This document shows positions 26,273 to 36,453 of a stretch of 64,000 nt of DNA, one piece after another (the first letter of the stretch is position 1; each line of letters starts with the position of its first letter). The stretch is from Treponema socranskii subsp. buccale (GTDB lineage: Bacteria; Spirochaetota; Spirochaetia; Treponematales; Treponemataceae), in the NCBI RefSeq assembly GCF_024181585.1, contig NZ_CP054258.1, positions 1,612,001 to 1,676,000 on the forward strand, written 5' to 3'. The position numbers were made by a program, and so were the translations under genes. A model generated the notes under the pieces. It was not told where the DNA came from. It saw nothing but the letters and a program-made list of their open reading frames with translations, and did not search any database.

Positions 26273-27388
26273 TCAGGTTACGAGTTCGTCTTCACCCGAA
26301 CGGGCGATGACGATTTCACCGGAATCTTCAAGACGGCGGATCGTCGAAACGATTTTTTGCTGCGATTCTTCAACGTCTTTGAGGCGCACCGGCCCCATGA
26401 ATTCCATATCCTCTTTTAACATACTCGCCGCGCGCTTGGACATATTGCGGAAAATTTTATCCTGCACTTCCGTATCGACGGATTTGAGCGCTTTTGCGAG
26501 TTCCTGCGTATCGACTTCGCGCAGCACTTTTTGAATGGCGCGGTCGTCGAGCATAACGATATCTTCGAAGACGAACATTTTCTTTTTGATCTCTTCGGCC
26601 AAATCGGGATCTTCTTCTTCAAGCGATTCGATGATCGCCTTTTCGGAAGAACGGTCGACGAGGTTCAAAATTTCTACGATGCTGTCGACGCCGCCGGCTG
26701 CAGTGTAATCTTCGCTTGAAAGCGTCGAAAGTTTTTTTTCGAGCACGCGTTCGACTTCGCGCAAAACATCGGGGGAAGTTCTGTCCATCGTCGCAAGACG
26801 CTTCGAAACTTCCGGCTGCATTTCTTCGGGCAGATTTTGGAGTATGACGGCGGCTTTGCCCGGTTCGAGATACGCGAGGATGAGCGCAATCGTCTGCGGG
26901 TATTCCTGCTGAATAAAGTTCAGCAAGTGCGCGGGATCGGTTCTCCGTATAAAATCGAAGGGGCGCACTTGGAGCGAACTCGTAAGGCGGTTGATGATGT
27001 CGATCGCTTTTTGGCTTCCGAGCGATTTTTCGAGGAGTTCGCGCGCATAGTCGATACCGCCGGTCGTGATGAAATTCTGTGCATTCATCAGCTCTTGGAA
27101 TTCTTCAAGAACGGCGTCTTTAAATTCCGCGTCGATCGTTTCCAAACGCGCTATTTCAAACGTCAGCGTTTCGACTTCGTCTTCGCGAAGATGCTTCATG
27201 ATTTCGGCGGAAACGTCGCTGCCGAGCGACACAAGAAAGATCGCGGCCTTTTGCCGGCCGGTTAAACTCTTGTAATCTTTTATGCCTTTTTTGCCGCCCG
27301 CCGACGTCGGCGTTTTTAAGCTGCCGGGCTTCGGAATCGGCTTCGGATTGTTCGATTTTGCACCTGCGCCCTTCGATTCTTCTGCCAT
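26273..27388 (-). CDS. fliG: Flagellar motor switch protein FliG
   Basis: 371 residues. A Lys/Pro-rich N-terminal tail (~38 residues) precedes LTGRQKAAIFLVSLGSDVSAEI, the FliF-binding domain. The EHPQT-like motif QQEYPQTIALILAYL and the C-terminal torque domain (FEDIVMLDDRAIQKVLREVD, charged helix) follow. FliG forms the switch ring that couples stator force to rotation. Spirochaetes usually have two fliG copies; this one sits in the export operon, the position of the motor-essential copy (often called fliG2). It begins four bases after fliF ends. Confidence 0.97.
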   Translation of the reverse strand: MAEESKGAGAKSNNPKPIPKPGSLKTPTSAGGKKGIKDYKSLTGRQKAAIFLVSLGSDVSAEIMKHLREDEVETLTFEIARLETIDAEFKDAVLEEFQELMNAQNFITTGGIDYARELLEKSLGSQKAIDIINRLTSSLQVRPFDFIRRTDPAHLLNFIQQEYPQTIALILAYLEPGKAAVILQNLPEEMQPEVSKRLATMDRTSPDVLREVERVLEKKLSTLSSEDYTAAGGVDSIVEILNLVDRSSEKAIIESLEEEDPDLAEEIKKKMFVFEDIVMLDDRAIQKVLREVDTQELAKALKSVDTEVQDKIFRNMSKRAASMLKEDMEFMGPVRLKDVEESQQKIVSTIRRLEDSGEIVIARSGEDELVT

Positions 27389-27392
27389 ACTG

Positions 27393-29105
27393 TCACTCCT
27401 CCATCAGCCACGTGCGTATGAGCATCGCGACGTCTTCCGGATGTTCTTTTGCCATCGCGATCGCATTTTCCTGAAGCTCCGCCCGCCGCGACTCTTCGAC
27501 GGACATCGTAACGCCCATACCCTCCTCTTTCGCGTCCCACAGCGCCTGCTCGCGGGCAGCCTGCTGCTGGCGCAAAAGCTCTTCTTCACGAAGACGGCGC
27601 CGCCGTTCGATTTCCCGCATAATGAGGCGGATGACGATGAACAGCACGAGCACGAGCGCAATCGCGCCGAGAGAAATCATAAGTGCAAGACGCCGCCTGA
27701 TGCCCGCAAAATACGCTTCGTCTTCCGCGGCAAACTGCGCGGTTCTGTCGTACGGAATATTCGTCACCGTTACGATATAATTTTTGCTGACATCGTAGCC
27801 GACAGCTCCTTGAATATAGTTCGCCGTCTGCACGAGCGTATCCGTCGGAACGGGCGTATACACGCGCTGGATCCTGCCCGTTTCCGGATCTATAACCGGC
27901 TGATGGGTTTTCGGATCGAGCTGCGTCGTCCACGTACCGTCGACGTTCGCCGCAACCGAAACGCGGTCTATCTGCGGACTCGTCTCTTTGTGCTCCTGAG
28001 TAGTGTTGACGACGTTGTTTTGCGTAACGCCCGTTTCGGTAGAACGCCCGATGACATTCGACATATCGGAATACACGGGCGGCGTCTGACCTTCGGTGCC
28101 CGCAGGTCCTTCGGGATTAAAACCCGTACCCTGCCATTCTTTCGTAACGGTCTGCTGCGAAATCGTGAGCGAATCGCGGAGCTCCGAATCGTCGTAGGGA
28201 GTGCGCGGATTGTCGGCGCGGATTTGAATCGGCGTGTAGATCGTGGAATCGCTCGTACGCTTCGACATATCCATATCGATTTTGATATTCAAATCGCGCA
28301 TGCGGTCTTCGGTATACGTACTCTGAAGCGATTTTAAAATCTGCGCGCGGTAGTAGGCTTCGAGCTTTTGAATTTCTCGCTGCTGGCGCGCGACGAGATT
28401 GACGGTATCGATCGCATCCATCGCGGCGAAATCGTTTAAGACATTGCCGTCGGCGTCGGTGATCGTAATGTTTTCGGGACGCAATCCTTCGACCGCCGTC
28501 TGCACGAGGCTTTGGATGCCGCGTATGCGCCTGGGATCCTGCAGCAGAGAACTCATAGGCTTTACGCGCAAAATGATGCTCGCAGTTACCGGATTTTGTT
28601 CGGAAATAAACAGAGAGTTGTCGGGCAAAACGATGTTGACGTCGGCCTTCGTTATGTCGTCGATCGCTTCGAGGTGCTGCTTTACCGTCTGCGTGATCGC
28701 GTTTTTAAGGCGCACGTTTTGTTCGGCGTCCGTCGTCGACCAGCTTCGATTGTAAAACGAAGCGAACGGATCGATATTCGACGGAACAAGTCCCTCGCCG
28801 ATAAGTACATCCCTCATGCGCCGCGCGGTGCGTTCGTCTCCGACGGAAATATAACCGTCGTCGGTCACGTACGCTTCGACGTTTTGTTCGCTCAATTTGT
28901 CGAGGATTCTCGTCCGCGCCGTCTCGTCGGTAACCGGTGAATTGAAAAGCCGCACCGTCGTCGGACGCGACGAAAGAGATGCCGCGAGCACGATTGCAAC
29001 GATGACGAGCGCAACAAGGGCAAAGAGCACGACCTTTTGTACGACCGTTCCTTTTGCCCACAAATTTCGTATAGATTCAGTAAGCCTTTTGAGCCATTCG
29101 TTCAT
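27393..29105 (-). CDS. fliF: Flagellar MS-ring protein FliF
   Basis: 570 residues. Two membrane segments: residues ~22-44 (VVLFALVALVIVAIVLAASL) and ~445-470 (LMISLGAIALVLVLFIVIRLI). The periplasmic region between them carries ring-building motifs (YISVGDERTARRMRDVLIGEG; SVLLQD-type RIRGIQSLVQTAVEGL). The C terminus KEHPEDVAMLIRTWLMEE is the FliG-binding helix. It builds the membrane ring on which the periplasmic flagellum is assembled. There is a 151-base gap after fliE, the longest within flgB-fliG. Confidence 0.97.
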   Translation of the reverse strand: MNEWLKRLTESIRNLWAKGTVVQKVVLFALVALVIVAIVLAASLSSRPTTVRLFNSPVTDETARTRILDKLSEQNVEAYVTDDGYISVGDERTARRMRDVLIGEGLVPSNIDPFASFYNRSWSTTDAEQNVRLKNAITQTVKQHLEAIDDITKADVNIVLPDNSLFISEQNPVTASIILRVKPMSSLLQDPRRIRGIQSLVQTAVEGLRPENITITDADGNVLNDFAAMDAIDTVNLVARQQREIQKLEAYYRAQILKSLQSTYTEDRMRDLNIKIDMDMSKRTSDSTIYTPIQIRADNPRTPYDDSELRDSLTISQQTVTKEWQGTGFNPEGPAGTEGQTPPVYSDMSNVIGRSTETGVTQNNVVNTTQEHKETSPQIDRVSVAANVDGTWTTQLDPKTHQPVIDPETGRIQRVYTPVPTDTLVQTANYIQGAVGYDVSKNYIVTVTNIPYDRTAQFAAEDEAYFAGIRRRLALMISLGAIALVLVLFIVIRLIMREIERRRRLREEELLRQQQAAREQALWDAKEEGMGVTMSVEESRRAELQENAIAMAKEHPEDVAMLIRTWLMEE

Positions 29106-29256
29106 CTACCCCTCCCGTGAACGAATACGTAAAACGGCAAATCGCACCGTTAAAGTATAGGGAATTATACCATATTATTATATTTTTGAAAAGAGAAAAT
29201 TTTATAAACGCTCATCGCCGCCTCATGCCGTGCACGCAGGTACATGAAGCGCACCC

Positions 29257-29616
29257 TTACCGCGTCGTCGTGATTTCGTTCCAACCGGAAACGATACGAT
29301 CGATCACGTTTTGCGCAAGACTGAGCGACATCCGCGCTTTCGCCATCGCGATCGTCACGTCCTGCGGATCGACCGATTCGGGCTCGGTGAGAATCTTTTG
29401 TTCAAGCGCGTTGACGTCGAGCTGGTCGGCATTCATCGACTTTACCGCATCGATGAGATAGGATTCGAAATCGATTCGCTTTTTTTCAAGCGCGTTTTTT
29501 GCAGCGGACGGAATGCCGTTCAGCGGAGCGCCCGCTATATCCGAAAGCTTTGCGCGGCCCGTGTGAGCGGAGAGCGTGCGGTTCATTTGCAATATGCCGA
29601 ATTCCGGTATTTTCAT
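29257..29616 (-). CDS. fliE: Flagellar hook-basal body protein FliE
   Basis: 119 residues. C-terminal two thirds match FliE: KKRIDFESYLIDAVKSMNADQLDVNALEQK and VTIAMAKARMSLSLAQNVIDRIVSGWNEI, the helices that join the MS ring to the rod. It lies between flgC and fliF in the standard flgB-flgC-fliE-fliF order. The gap of 58 bases from flgC contains no terminator. Confidence 0.95.
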   Translation of the reverse strand: MKIPEFGILQMNRTLSAHTGRAKLSDIAGAPLNGIPSAAKNALEKKRIDFESYLIDAVKSMNADQLDVNALEQKILTEPESVDPQDVTIAMAKARMSLSLAQNVIDRIVSGWNEITTTR

Positions 29617-29674
29617 AATTTTCCCCTGCGCTCAAATCGTCCGAGCGCTTTTACCCGCCGTTATTATAACGCTT

Positions 29675-30136
29675 TTACCGTCCTATTTCCAGTGCGGAAG
29701 CAAACATATCTTTTGCGCCTTCGATGACCGTCGAATTGGCTTCATAGGCGCGCGAAGCTGCGATCAAGTCGACCATTTCGTTGACGATGTTGACGTTCGG
29801 ATATTCGACGTATCCCTTGTTCGGTCCCGACTGTATCGCGTCGGGATGCGTCGGATCGTAGACGAGGCGGCCTTCGGTATCGGTATCTTTTACGATCTGC
29901 AAAACGCGAACGCCCTTTCCCGGACCCTCGTCCAAGTCTTCGGGACAAAACGGCATACGCCACTGCACCGACTTTTCGCCGATCGCCTGGAGTATGACGC
30001 GAGAACGTTTAAAGGGGCCTCCTTCCTGCGTCCTCGTCGTAGAAGCGTTCGCGATATTGTTTGCGATGACATCGCTCCGAAGGCGTTCGGCTGCCATCCC
30101 CGTCGCGGCAACGTTTATACTTGAAAAAAGTCCCAT
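29675..30136 (-). CDS. flgC: Flagellar proximal rod protein FlgC
   Basis: 153 residues. N-terminal rod/hook signature MGLFSSINVAATGMAAERLRSDVIANNIANAS and C-terminal YPNVNIVNEMVDLIAASRAYEANSTVIEGAK are diagnostic of FlgC. Secreted by the flagellar export apparatus without a cleaved signal. Lies 63 bases after flgB on the same strand. Confidence 0.97.
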   Translation of the reverse strand: MGLFSSINVAATGMAAERLRSDVIANNIANASTTRTQEGGPFKRSRVILQAIGEKSVQWRMPFCPEDLDEGPGKGVRVLQIVKDTDTEGRLVYDPTHPDAIQSGPNKGYVEYPNVNIVNEMVDLIAASRAYEANSTVIEGAKDMFASALEIGR

Positions 30137-30199
30137 ACAATACTCCCGTAAAGTGTGCGCCTTTTACGCGCACTTTAAGCTATAGTTCAGAAGTGCCTA

Positions 30200-30619
30200 T
30201 CACCCTTTTTGCATCGCAGTGTTCACTTGCGAAAATTCGAAATTGATGAGAGAAGCCATCATGCGATATTGCATCTGCGACTGCAAAACGATCATCGCTT
30301 CGGTTTCCGCATCGACGTTGTTGCCGTTCGGCTTCGCAGTCGTCGTATAATCGAGGACGCGCCTCGGCTCGACGTCGCGGTAATCGTAAGGCTCGTTGAG
30401 CGCAAAATGCCTTTCGTCGGTTCGCGTCAACTGAAAACCGTTTTTAGCCTTTTCTTCCGATTCGAACGCGCGTTTGAGTTCGCTTTCAAAATTGACGACG
30501 CTGCGTTTGAAATTCGGAACGCCGCTTGCGGCCATATTGTTCGCCGACACTTGATAGCGCAGTGTATTGACATCCATGCCGCGGTGCAGTAAATCGACCG
30601 CCCTCGTGAAGGTACTCAT
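30200..30619 (-). CDS. flgB: Flagellar proximal rod protein FlgB
   Basis: 139 residues with the rod-protein start LLHRGMDVNTLRYQVSANNMAASGVPNFKRS and C-terminal AMIVLQSQMQYRMMASLINFEF. First flagellar gene of the run. It lies 120 bases after hslU; no clear terminator or promoter is visible in that gap, so it may be read from the hslVU transcript. RBS is weak. Confidence 0.95.
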   Translation of the reverse strand: MSTFTRAVDLLHRGMDVNTLRYQVSANNMAASGVPNFKRSVVNFESELKRAFESEEKAKNGFQLTRTDERHFALNEPYDYRDVEPRRVLDYTTTAKPNGNNVDAETEAMIVLQSQMQYRMMASLINFEFSQVNTAMQKG

Positions 30620-30739
30620 ACTACAAATTTCGGCAGATAGCGGAAAGGGGTTTAGCGGAAAATAAGGGGGAATCGGCGGGGCGTATAAAAGCGGATTTCC
30701 GCCGAAAAGATATTCCGACGGAAAACTCGCTGTACAGCC

Positions 30740-32326
30740 TTAGAGTATATATCGCGACATATCGCCGTCGGTGACGATATCTTTGAGCTTGTCGTCGACG
30801 TATGCCGCGTCGATATCGATCGTTTCGCCCGCGTGTTCATCCGCGGTAAACGAAATATCGTCGAGCACTTTTTCCATAATCGTGTGGAGCCGCCTCGCGC
30901 CGATGTTTTCGCTCTTTGCGTTTACGTCTTCGGCGAGAAAGCTCATACGGTCGATCGCATCCTCGGCAAAACGTACCGTCACTCCTTCCGTTTCGAGGAG
31001 CGCGACGTACTGTTTTGTGAGCGCATTTTTCGGCTCGGTGAGGATTTTTTTGAAATCGTCTTTTTTGAGCGCATCGAGTTCCACGCGCAGCGGAAAGCGT
31101 CCCTGCAGTTCGGGAATCAAATCGCTCGGAGCCGAAACGCTGAACGCTCCGGCCGCAATAAACAAAATATGAGAGGTATCGACGACGCCGTACTTCGTAT
31201 TTACATTGCTGCCTTCGACGATCGGAAGGATGTCGCGCTGCACGCCTTCGCGGGAAACGTCCTGCCCGCGCGATTCTCCGTTTTTCGTCGCAATCTTATC
31301 GATTTCGTCGATAAAGATGATGCCGTTTTGTTCGACCCGTTTTTTCGCTTCGGATGCGACTTTATCGCGGTCGATCATCGTGTCGAGCACTTCTCCGCTT
31401 ATGATTTTCCGCGCTTCGTGAATCGTCACGGTTCTCCGCTTCGCTTTGTTTCCGCCCGAAAACATACCGGCGATGCTCTGCATGCTGCTTTCGAGATCTT
31501 CCATATTGCCGCCGGCGATGATTTCCATGCTCGGCATTTGAAACTGAGGATGCACCGTAAGTTCCACTTCTCTCTCTTCGAGCTTTCCTTCGCGCAGCAT
31601 CGTGCGAAACTTTTCCCGCGTCGAGCTTTCTTTTTGCCGGCTTTCACTCTGCGCTTCCGCATCGGATGAGGCGGCCGCTTCCGATACCGCATCGTATAAA
31701 GCGGATCTTTTCGGCGGCGCATTCTGTGCAGCATCTTTTTCCGAAGCACCGCCCGACCGATCGGAAAGAGATGACGCTTTCGATTCCGCGCCGCCCGCTC
31801 CGCTTCCGTTTATAAACGTAAAGATATTTCCGAGGACAGCCGCATCTTTTTTTTCGTTCGCTTTTGCAGCCCTGTCTTTTTCGGCGGAACCGGGGAGCAG
31901 GAGATCGAGAAGCCGGTCTTCGACGAGGGGCACACTTTTTTCGCGCAAACGTTCTTCCATTTCCGCTTTGACGTCGTTGAAACCGACCGCCATCAAATCG
32001 CGTATCATCGATTCGACGTCGCGCCCGACGTAGCCGACTTCGGTGTACTTTGTCGCTTCGACTTTTAAAAACGGCGCCGAACACAGCTTTGCAAGCCGCC
32101 GCGCGATTTCCGTTTTGCCGACACCGGTCGGTCCTATCATGAGGATATTTTTCGGCGCAACTTCGTCGCGGATATCTTCGGGGAGTTTCAAACGGCGGTA
32201 GCGGTTACGCAGCGCAACGGCGACCGCGCGCTTCGCCTTTTCCTGTCCGATGATGTATTGATCGAGCCTGAGGACTATTTCCTTCGGCGTCAAATCCGTG
32301 TGTACTTCTGCCGGTACGTCGCTCAT
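30740..32326 (-). CDS. hslU: ATPase subunit HslU (ClpY) of the HslVU protease
   Basis: 528 residues from the ATG at 32326. Start motif [25 protein letters not shown], Walker [16 protein letters not shown], Walker [13 protein letters not shown], sensor region [23 protein letters not shown] and C-terminal [15 protein letters not shown] are intact. HslU unfolds substrates for HslV. It is ~85 residues longer than the E. coli protein, because of a low-complexity Ser/Ala/Glu-rich insertion (about residues 170-245) in the I domain. Its GGGAGG Shine-Dalgarno belongs to the leader repeat at 32338-32556. Confidence 0.97.
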   Translation of the reverse strand: MSDVPAEVHTDLTPKEIVLRLDQYIIGQEKAKRAVAVALRNRYRRLKLPEDIRDEVAPKNILMIGPTGVGKTEIARRLAKLCSAPFLKVEATKYTEVGYVGRDVESMIRDLMAVGFNDVKAEMEERLREKSVPLVEDRLLDLLLPGSAEKDRAAKANEKKDAAVLGNIFTFINGSGAGGAESKASSLSDRSGGASEKDAAQNAPPKRSALYDAVSEAAASSDAEAQSESRQKESSTREKFRTMLREGKLEEREVELTVHPQFQMPSMEIIAGGNMEDLESSMQSIAGMFSGGNKAKRRTVTIHEARKIISGEVLDTMIDRDKVASEAKKRVEQNGIIFIDEIDKIATKNGESRGQDVSREGVQRDILPIVEGSNVNTKYGVVDTSHILFIAAGAFSVSAPSDLIPELQGRFPLRVELDALKKDDFKKILTEPKNALTKQYVALLETEGVTVRFAEDAIDRMSFLAEDVNAKSENIGARRLHTIMEKVLDDISFTADEHAGETIDIDAAYVDDKLKDIVTDGDMSRYIL

Positions 32327-32337
32327 GCGTTTATGCC

Positions 32338-32556
32338 TCCCATAAAAACTTTTGCAGGAAATATGAATTTCCGAAAAAGTTTTTAGCCGTGCGCGTGTGC
32401 GCACACGTTCAATAGTCGAGTTTGCAAAACAAAACGTATCGTATTCATGCGATTTTTATCGAAATAACACGTATATATGTCTTCTGCAAACATCCAAGCA
32501 AACTCGAGATAAAAAGTGTCGGCGATATTTCAGACGGCGCTTTTTATCGTACCTCC
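32338..32556 (-). repeat. Long-form hairpin leader element, copy B (hslV-hslU)
   Basis: Same parts in the same order as copy A: shared segment at 32520-32556 (its 5' end overlaps the last codons of hslV), outer inverted repeat CGAGTTTGC/GCAAACTCG (32417-32425 and 32498-32506), GTGCGC-ACAC-GCGCAC hairpin (32389-32404), and AAAAACTTTT hairpin (32344-32384) with inner pair GGAAAT/ATTTCC, ending in the hslU Shine-Dalgarno. Confidence 0.8.
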
Positions 32557-33086
32557 TCTACCGTCAAATTACCGTTCGTATAGATGCAGATTTTACCCGC
32601 AATTTCAAGACTCTTTTCCGCAATTTCGACAGCGCTCATATCGGAGCTTTCGAGATACGCAAGAGCCGCCGAATACGCATAGTTTCCTCCGCTTCCGATC
32701 GCGCACACGTCGTTTTCCGGTTCGATGACGTTGCCGTCGCCTGAAATGAGCAATATTTTCGTTCCGTCGGCGACGAGGAGCTCGGCTTCGAGCTTTTGCA
32801 GAGAACGCTCGGTACGCCACATTTTGGCAAGCGCGACGGCGCTGCGCATGATGTCGCCCGAATACTCTTTCAATTTTTCTTCAAATTTATCGAACAGTGT
32901 AAACGCGTCCGCAACAGAACCTGCGAATCCGGTGAGCACTTTTCCGTCGTATATTTTGCGCACTTTGCGCGCGTTGCCCTTTACGACCGTGTTGCCCGCA
33001 GTCACCTGTCCGTCGCCCGCCATCGCAACCTTTCCGTTCCGGCGGACGGCGATAACCGTCGTACTGTGAATTTTTCTCGCAGCCAT
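32544..33086 (-). CDS. hslV: Protease subunit HslV (ClpQ)
   Basis: 180 residues from the ATG at 33086 (GGAG five bases upstream; a GTG at 33092 is less well spaced). A seven-residue propeptide MAARKIHS is followed by [21 protein letters not shown], so the catalytic N-terminal Thr is exposed after cleavage, as in proteasome beta subunits. [17 protein letters not shown] and [16 protein letters not shown] are standard. Its last codons and stop lie inside the shared part of the leader repeat, which shows that the repeat reaches into coding sequence here. Confidence 0.97.
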   Translation of the reverse strand: MAARKIHSTTVIAVRRNGKVAMAGDGQVTAGNTVVKGNARKVRKIYDGKVLTGFAGSVADAFTLFDKFEEKLKEYSGDIMRSAVALAKMWRTERSLQKLEAELLVADGTKILLISGDGNVIEPENDVCAIGSGGNYAYSAALAYLESSDMSAVEIAEKSLEIAGKICIYTNGNLTVEEVR

Positions 33087-33220
33087 ATACACTCCAACAA
33101 AAACAAAAAAATAAACGGCGCGGCCGTTTTACACCGGCGCATTTACCGCCGCTTCGCAATCGATTCGATCCCACACACAATTAACAATTAACAATTACAC
33201 ATTATCAATTATTAATTGTC

Positions 33221-34126
33221 TCAGCCTTTTCCGTGCGGATGCGCTTTTTCATACAATTCGATAAGGCGCTCTGTCGTGATATGCGTATAGCGCTGCGTCG
33301 TCGAAATGCTCGCGTGTCCCAAAAGCTCCTGCACGACGCGCACGTCCGCACCTTGTGAAATCATTGCGGTCGCAAAGGTGTGGCGCATCGCGTGCGGCGA
33401 AATATGGCGAGCCGTCCCTTCCGCACCCGAATAGCGCGACAGTATCCAGCGGATGCCGTGCGCACCGAGAGCGGTGCCTCTCCTGTTGACGAATATTTCA
33501 CTCACGTTGTCCGTCATGCGTTTTTTTGCAAAAAACTTTTTCCTGTCGGCAAGATACGCTTTGAACGCTTTTTGCGCATCTTCTCCGAAATACACGCGGC
33601 GGTCTTTACCGCCCTTTCCGGTGACGAGGGCGGAAGAAAAATCTTCCGACATATCGCTTAAGCGAACGGAAGCGAGCTCCGAAACGCGGCACCCCGACGA
33701 ATAGAGCATTTCCAAAATAGCGCTGTCGCGAGATGCCCACAGGATTTCTTTTTCTTTCGGTACGGCGCACAGCTCGTCGACTTCCGCGCCGGTTAAAAAG
33801 CGCGGCACGTGATGCGGCATCTTTACCGTTTTGATTTCCTCTGCGGGATCTGTATTAATATACTCAAATTTTTTGCAATAGGCAAAAAAAGTTCTACACG
33901 CGGCGATAAAGCGGTTTACGGTTGCGCTTGATTTTTTTTCTTTTGAAAGAGCTCCGATGCAGCTTCTGATATCTTCGGCGGACGCTTCCTTCACGTCTTT
34001 TTCCGCGCCTAAAAAAGCCGAAAGGCGTCGCAAATCGTTTCGGTACGCACAAACGGAATTGAGCGAAAGTCCGCGCACGGCTTCGAGGTAGAGCAAAAAT
34101 TCGTCTATCGCATCCGAAAGGCGCAT
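33221..34126 (-). CDS. xerC: Tyrosine recombinase XerC
   Basis: 301 residues. N-terminal SAM-like DNA-binding domain (FLLYLEAVRGLSLNSVCAYRNDL). Catalytic residues: Arg in SGCRVSELASVRL, HAMRHTFATAM (His-x-x-Arg), LGHASISTTQRYTHI with the nucleophilic Tyr. Resolves chromosome dimers at dif together with XerD, encoded about 5 kb away in this window. I call it XerC because of its position between topA and hslV, the same as codV in Bacillus. 14 bases separate it from topA. Confidence 0.93.
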   Translation of the reverse strand: MRLSDAIDEFLLYLEAVRGLSLNSVCAYRNDLRRLSAFLGAEKDVKEASAEDIRSCIGALSKEKKSSATVNRFIAACRTFFAYCKKFEYINTDPAEEIKTVKMPHHVPRFLTGAEVDELCAVPKEKEILWASRDSAILEMLYSSGCRVSELASVRLSDMSEDFSSALVTGKGGKDRRVYFGEDAQKAFKAYLADRKKFFAKKRMTDNVSEIFVNRRGTALGAHGIRWILSRYSGAEGTARHISPHAMRHTFATAMISQGADVRVVQELLGHASISTTQRYTHITTERLIELYEKAHPHGKG

Positions 34127-34140
34127 CGGTTTACCCTGCG

Positions 34141-36300
34141 CTATTGCCGAGACTCGGGAGCACCTTCCGACTCTTTTTCAAAAGCCGCAGCATCGTCGGC
34201 GGAATGCAAAAAGGTGCAGTCGGGATTGATGCACGATTTATACGTGCCGTTCTTTTTGTCGTATTTTTCGACGAGGAACCATCCGCACTTCGGACAATAC
34301 TGATCGATCGGTTTGAAATGCGAAATAAAATTGCACTTCGGGTAATTCGTACAGCCGTAAAATTCTTTGCCTCTTCCCTTCGTTTTCCGTGCGACGATCT
34401 CTCCGTCGCAGCCGGGCATCGGGCACTTCGCAAGCGGGATCGAACGCGTGTTGCGGCATTCGGGAAATCCCGAACAGGCGAGAAAGTATCCGAAGCGGCC
34501 GAGTTTTTTGACCATGGGCTTTCCGCATTTTTCGCACATGATATCGGTTTTTTCGTCGAGAAAACCTTTGACGCTTTCCTGCGTTTCCATCACGTCGTCG
34601 ACGCGTTTTTTGAACGGGCCGTAAAAATCTTTTATCATCCCGTTCCACACGAGAGCGCCCTGCTCCACTTTGTCGAGATCGTTTTCGACTTCCGCGGTAA
34701 AATGTTCGTTGATAACGTTCGGAAATGATTCGACGAGGATCTTACATATCATGCGGCCGAGGACAGTCGGCACGAGTTGTCGGTTCGTCCGCGTCACATA
34801 ATAGCGGTCGAGCAAAACCGAAATGATCGGCGCATAAGTCGAAGGTCTGCCTATCCCTTTTTCTTCGAGCGTTCGAACGATGGACGCATCGGTATAGCGC
34901 GCGGGCCCTTGAGTAAAGTGCTGTTCGGGATAAAATTTTTCGCACGCGATTTTTTCGCCTTCTTTCAGCGACGGGAGATTTCCGGTTTTATCCTCTTTCG
35001 ACGAAAGGAGTTTGATGACATGATAAAACCCCTTGTCGACTATTTTGCTTGCGGATGCGCGGAAAACCGCATCGCCCGAAGCGATTTCAACGCTCGTCGT
35101 CCGCGTCTTCGCGTTGTTCATCTGACTCGAAACGAAGCGCTCCCAAATGATCGAATAGAGGCGAAGCTGATCGCGCGTCAAATATTCTTTTATCGAATCG
35201 GGCGTATACGACACGTAGGTCGGGCGGATGCCTTCGTGCGCGTCCTGAGCCGCTTTTCCGACTTCATACTTTACAGGCTCTTCCGGAAGATCGTCGGGAT
35301 AATTTTTTGAAAGCCACGAACGCACTTCGTCGAGGGCGGTTTGCGAAATGCGCACGGAATCGGTACGCATATACGTGATGAGACCTACGCGGCTTTCACC
35401 GACGTTGACGCCTTCGTAGAGCTGCTGCGCGATCTGCATGGTTTTCCTCGACGTGTAGCCGAGGCGGTTTGCGGCCGCCTGCTGCAATTTCGACGTCGTA
35501 AACGGCGCTTTCGGTTTTACCGTTTTGTCGGTCGTCTTTACGCTTACGACCGTGCAGTCGGAATTTTTTATCAAGTCGATAATTTTATTGACTTCGGCTT
35601 CGTTTTTCAATTCAGCCTTTTCACCCTTGTACGAAACGAGCTGAGCGGTAAACGTCGTTTTGCCTTTTACAAAATCCGCATCGAGCGTCCAATATTCTTC
35701 GGGCAGAAAATTTTCCACTTCTTCTTCGCGCTCGCAGATGAGACGAAGCGCGACCGACTGCACGCGGCCGGCCGAAAGACCGTTTTTCACTTTACTCCAC
35801 AAAAGCGGACTTAAATTGTAGCCGACGAGGCGGTCGAGCACGCGCCGCGCTTTTTGCGCGTTCACTTTGCTTTCGACGATTTCGTCGGGATGCTTGACCG
35901 CTTCTTTGATCGCAATCGGCGTGATTTCGTTGAATACGATGCGGCTGATCGGAGCGCTCGTCTTTTCTTTCAGCGCCTTATTCAAATGCCATGCGATCGC
36001 TTCTCCTTCGCGGTCGTTATCGCTTGCGAGCAGGACGGCCGTCGATTTTTTCGCATCCTTTTGCAGCTCTTTTAATAATTTTGCCCTGCCTCTCACGGTG
36101 ATGTATTCGGGCTGAAAATCGTGATCGACGTCGATCGCGAGGCGCGATTTCGGTAAATCGATCAAGTGTCCCATGGACGCTTTTACCGTATAGCCCGGGC
36201 CGAGATATTTTTCGATCGTATGCGCTTTTGCCGGAGATTCGACAATCACGAGCGTCGATTCTTTTGTTTTTGAAGCACGTTTTTTTGCTGCATCAGCCAT
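34141..36300 (-). CDS. topA: DNA topoisomerase I
   Basis: 719 residues from the ATG at 36300 (GGGAGAAGG upstream). Toprim domain start LVIVESPAKAHTIEKYL, SMGHLIDLPKS, acidic DNDREGEA; catalytic Tyr in GLITYMRTDSVRIS. Three C-terminal zinc ribbons (CEKCGKPM..CSGFPEC; CPMPGCDG..CTNYPKC; CPKCGWFL..CINPDC) bind single-stranded DNA. Relaxes negative supercoils ahead of transcription. A short Ser/Lys tail precedes the domain. Upstream sequence TTTTTATGGGAG resembles the 3' end of the leader repeats. Confidence 0.97.
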   Translation of the reverse strand: MADAAKKRASKTKESTLVIVESPAKAHTIEKYLGPGYTVKASMGHLIDLPKSRLAIDVDHDFQPEYITVRGRAKLLKELQKDAKKSTAVLLASDNDREGEAIAWHLNKALKEKTSAPISRIVFNEITPIAIKEAVKHPDEIVESKVNAQKARRVLDRLVGYNLSPLLWSKVKNGLSAGRVQSVALRLICEREEEVENFLPEEYWTLDADFVKGKTTFTAQLVSYKGEKAELKNEAEVNKIIDLIKNSDCTVVSVKTTDKTVKPKAPFTTSKLQQAAANRLGYTSRKTMQIAQQLYEGVNVGESRVGLITYMRTDSVRISQTALDEVRSWLSKNYPDDLPEEPVKYEVGKAAQDAHEGIRPTYVSYTPDSIKEYLTRDQLRLYSIIWERFVSSQMNNAKTRTTSVEIASGDAVFRASASKIVDKGFYHVIKLLSSKEDKTGNLPSLKEGEKIACEKFYPEQHFTQGPARYTDASIVRTLEEKGIGRPSTYAPIISVLLDRYYVTRTNRQLVPTVLGRMICKILVESFPNVINEHFTAEVENDLDKVEQGALVWNGMIKDFYGPFKKRVDDVMETQESVKGFLDEKTDIMCEKCGKPMVKKLGRFGYFLACSGFPECRNTRSIPLAKCPMPGCDGEIVARKTKGRGKEFYGCTNYPKCNFISHFKPIDQYCPKCGWFLVEKYDKKNGTYKSCINPDCTFLHSADDAAAFEKESEGAPESRQ

Positions 36301-36360
36301 AGCCTTCTCCCATAAAAATTTTAACGCGAGAGTGCGGCGTTCCGCACCGCACCCGTATAG

Positions 36361-36395
36361 TAAACTGCCCAAAAACTTCAGTTTTCGGACAGCCG
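36361..36395. repeat. Single-hairpin fragment of the three-hairpin repeat
   Basis: AACTGCCCAAAAACTTCAGTTTTCGGACAGCC is a mutated H1 hairpin of the family, lying between dprA and topA. Confidence 0.55.
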
Positions 36396-36453
36396 CGTAT
36401 AAGGGCATCTTAAAACACTTGCCCCGAGCGATTTTTTCAAAATTTCGCCCCTC

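Noticed and set aside
27282-28337. 351-codon open frame opposite fliF
   Set aside because: Antisense shadow; Arg-rich, no RBS, and fliF is certain.
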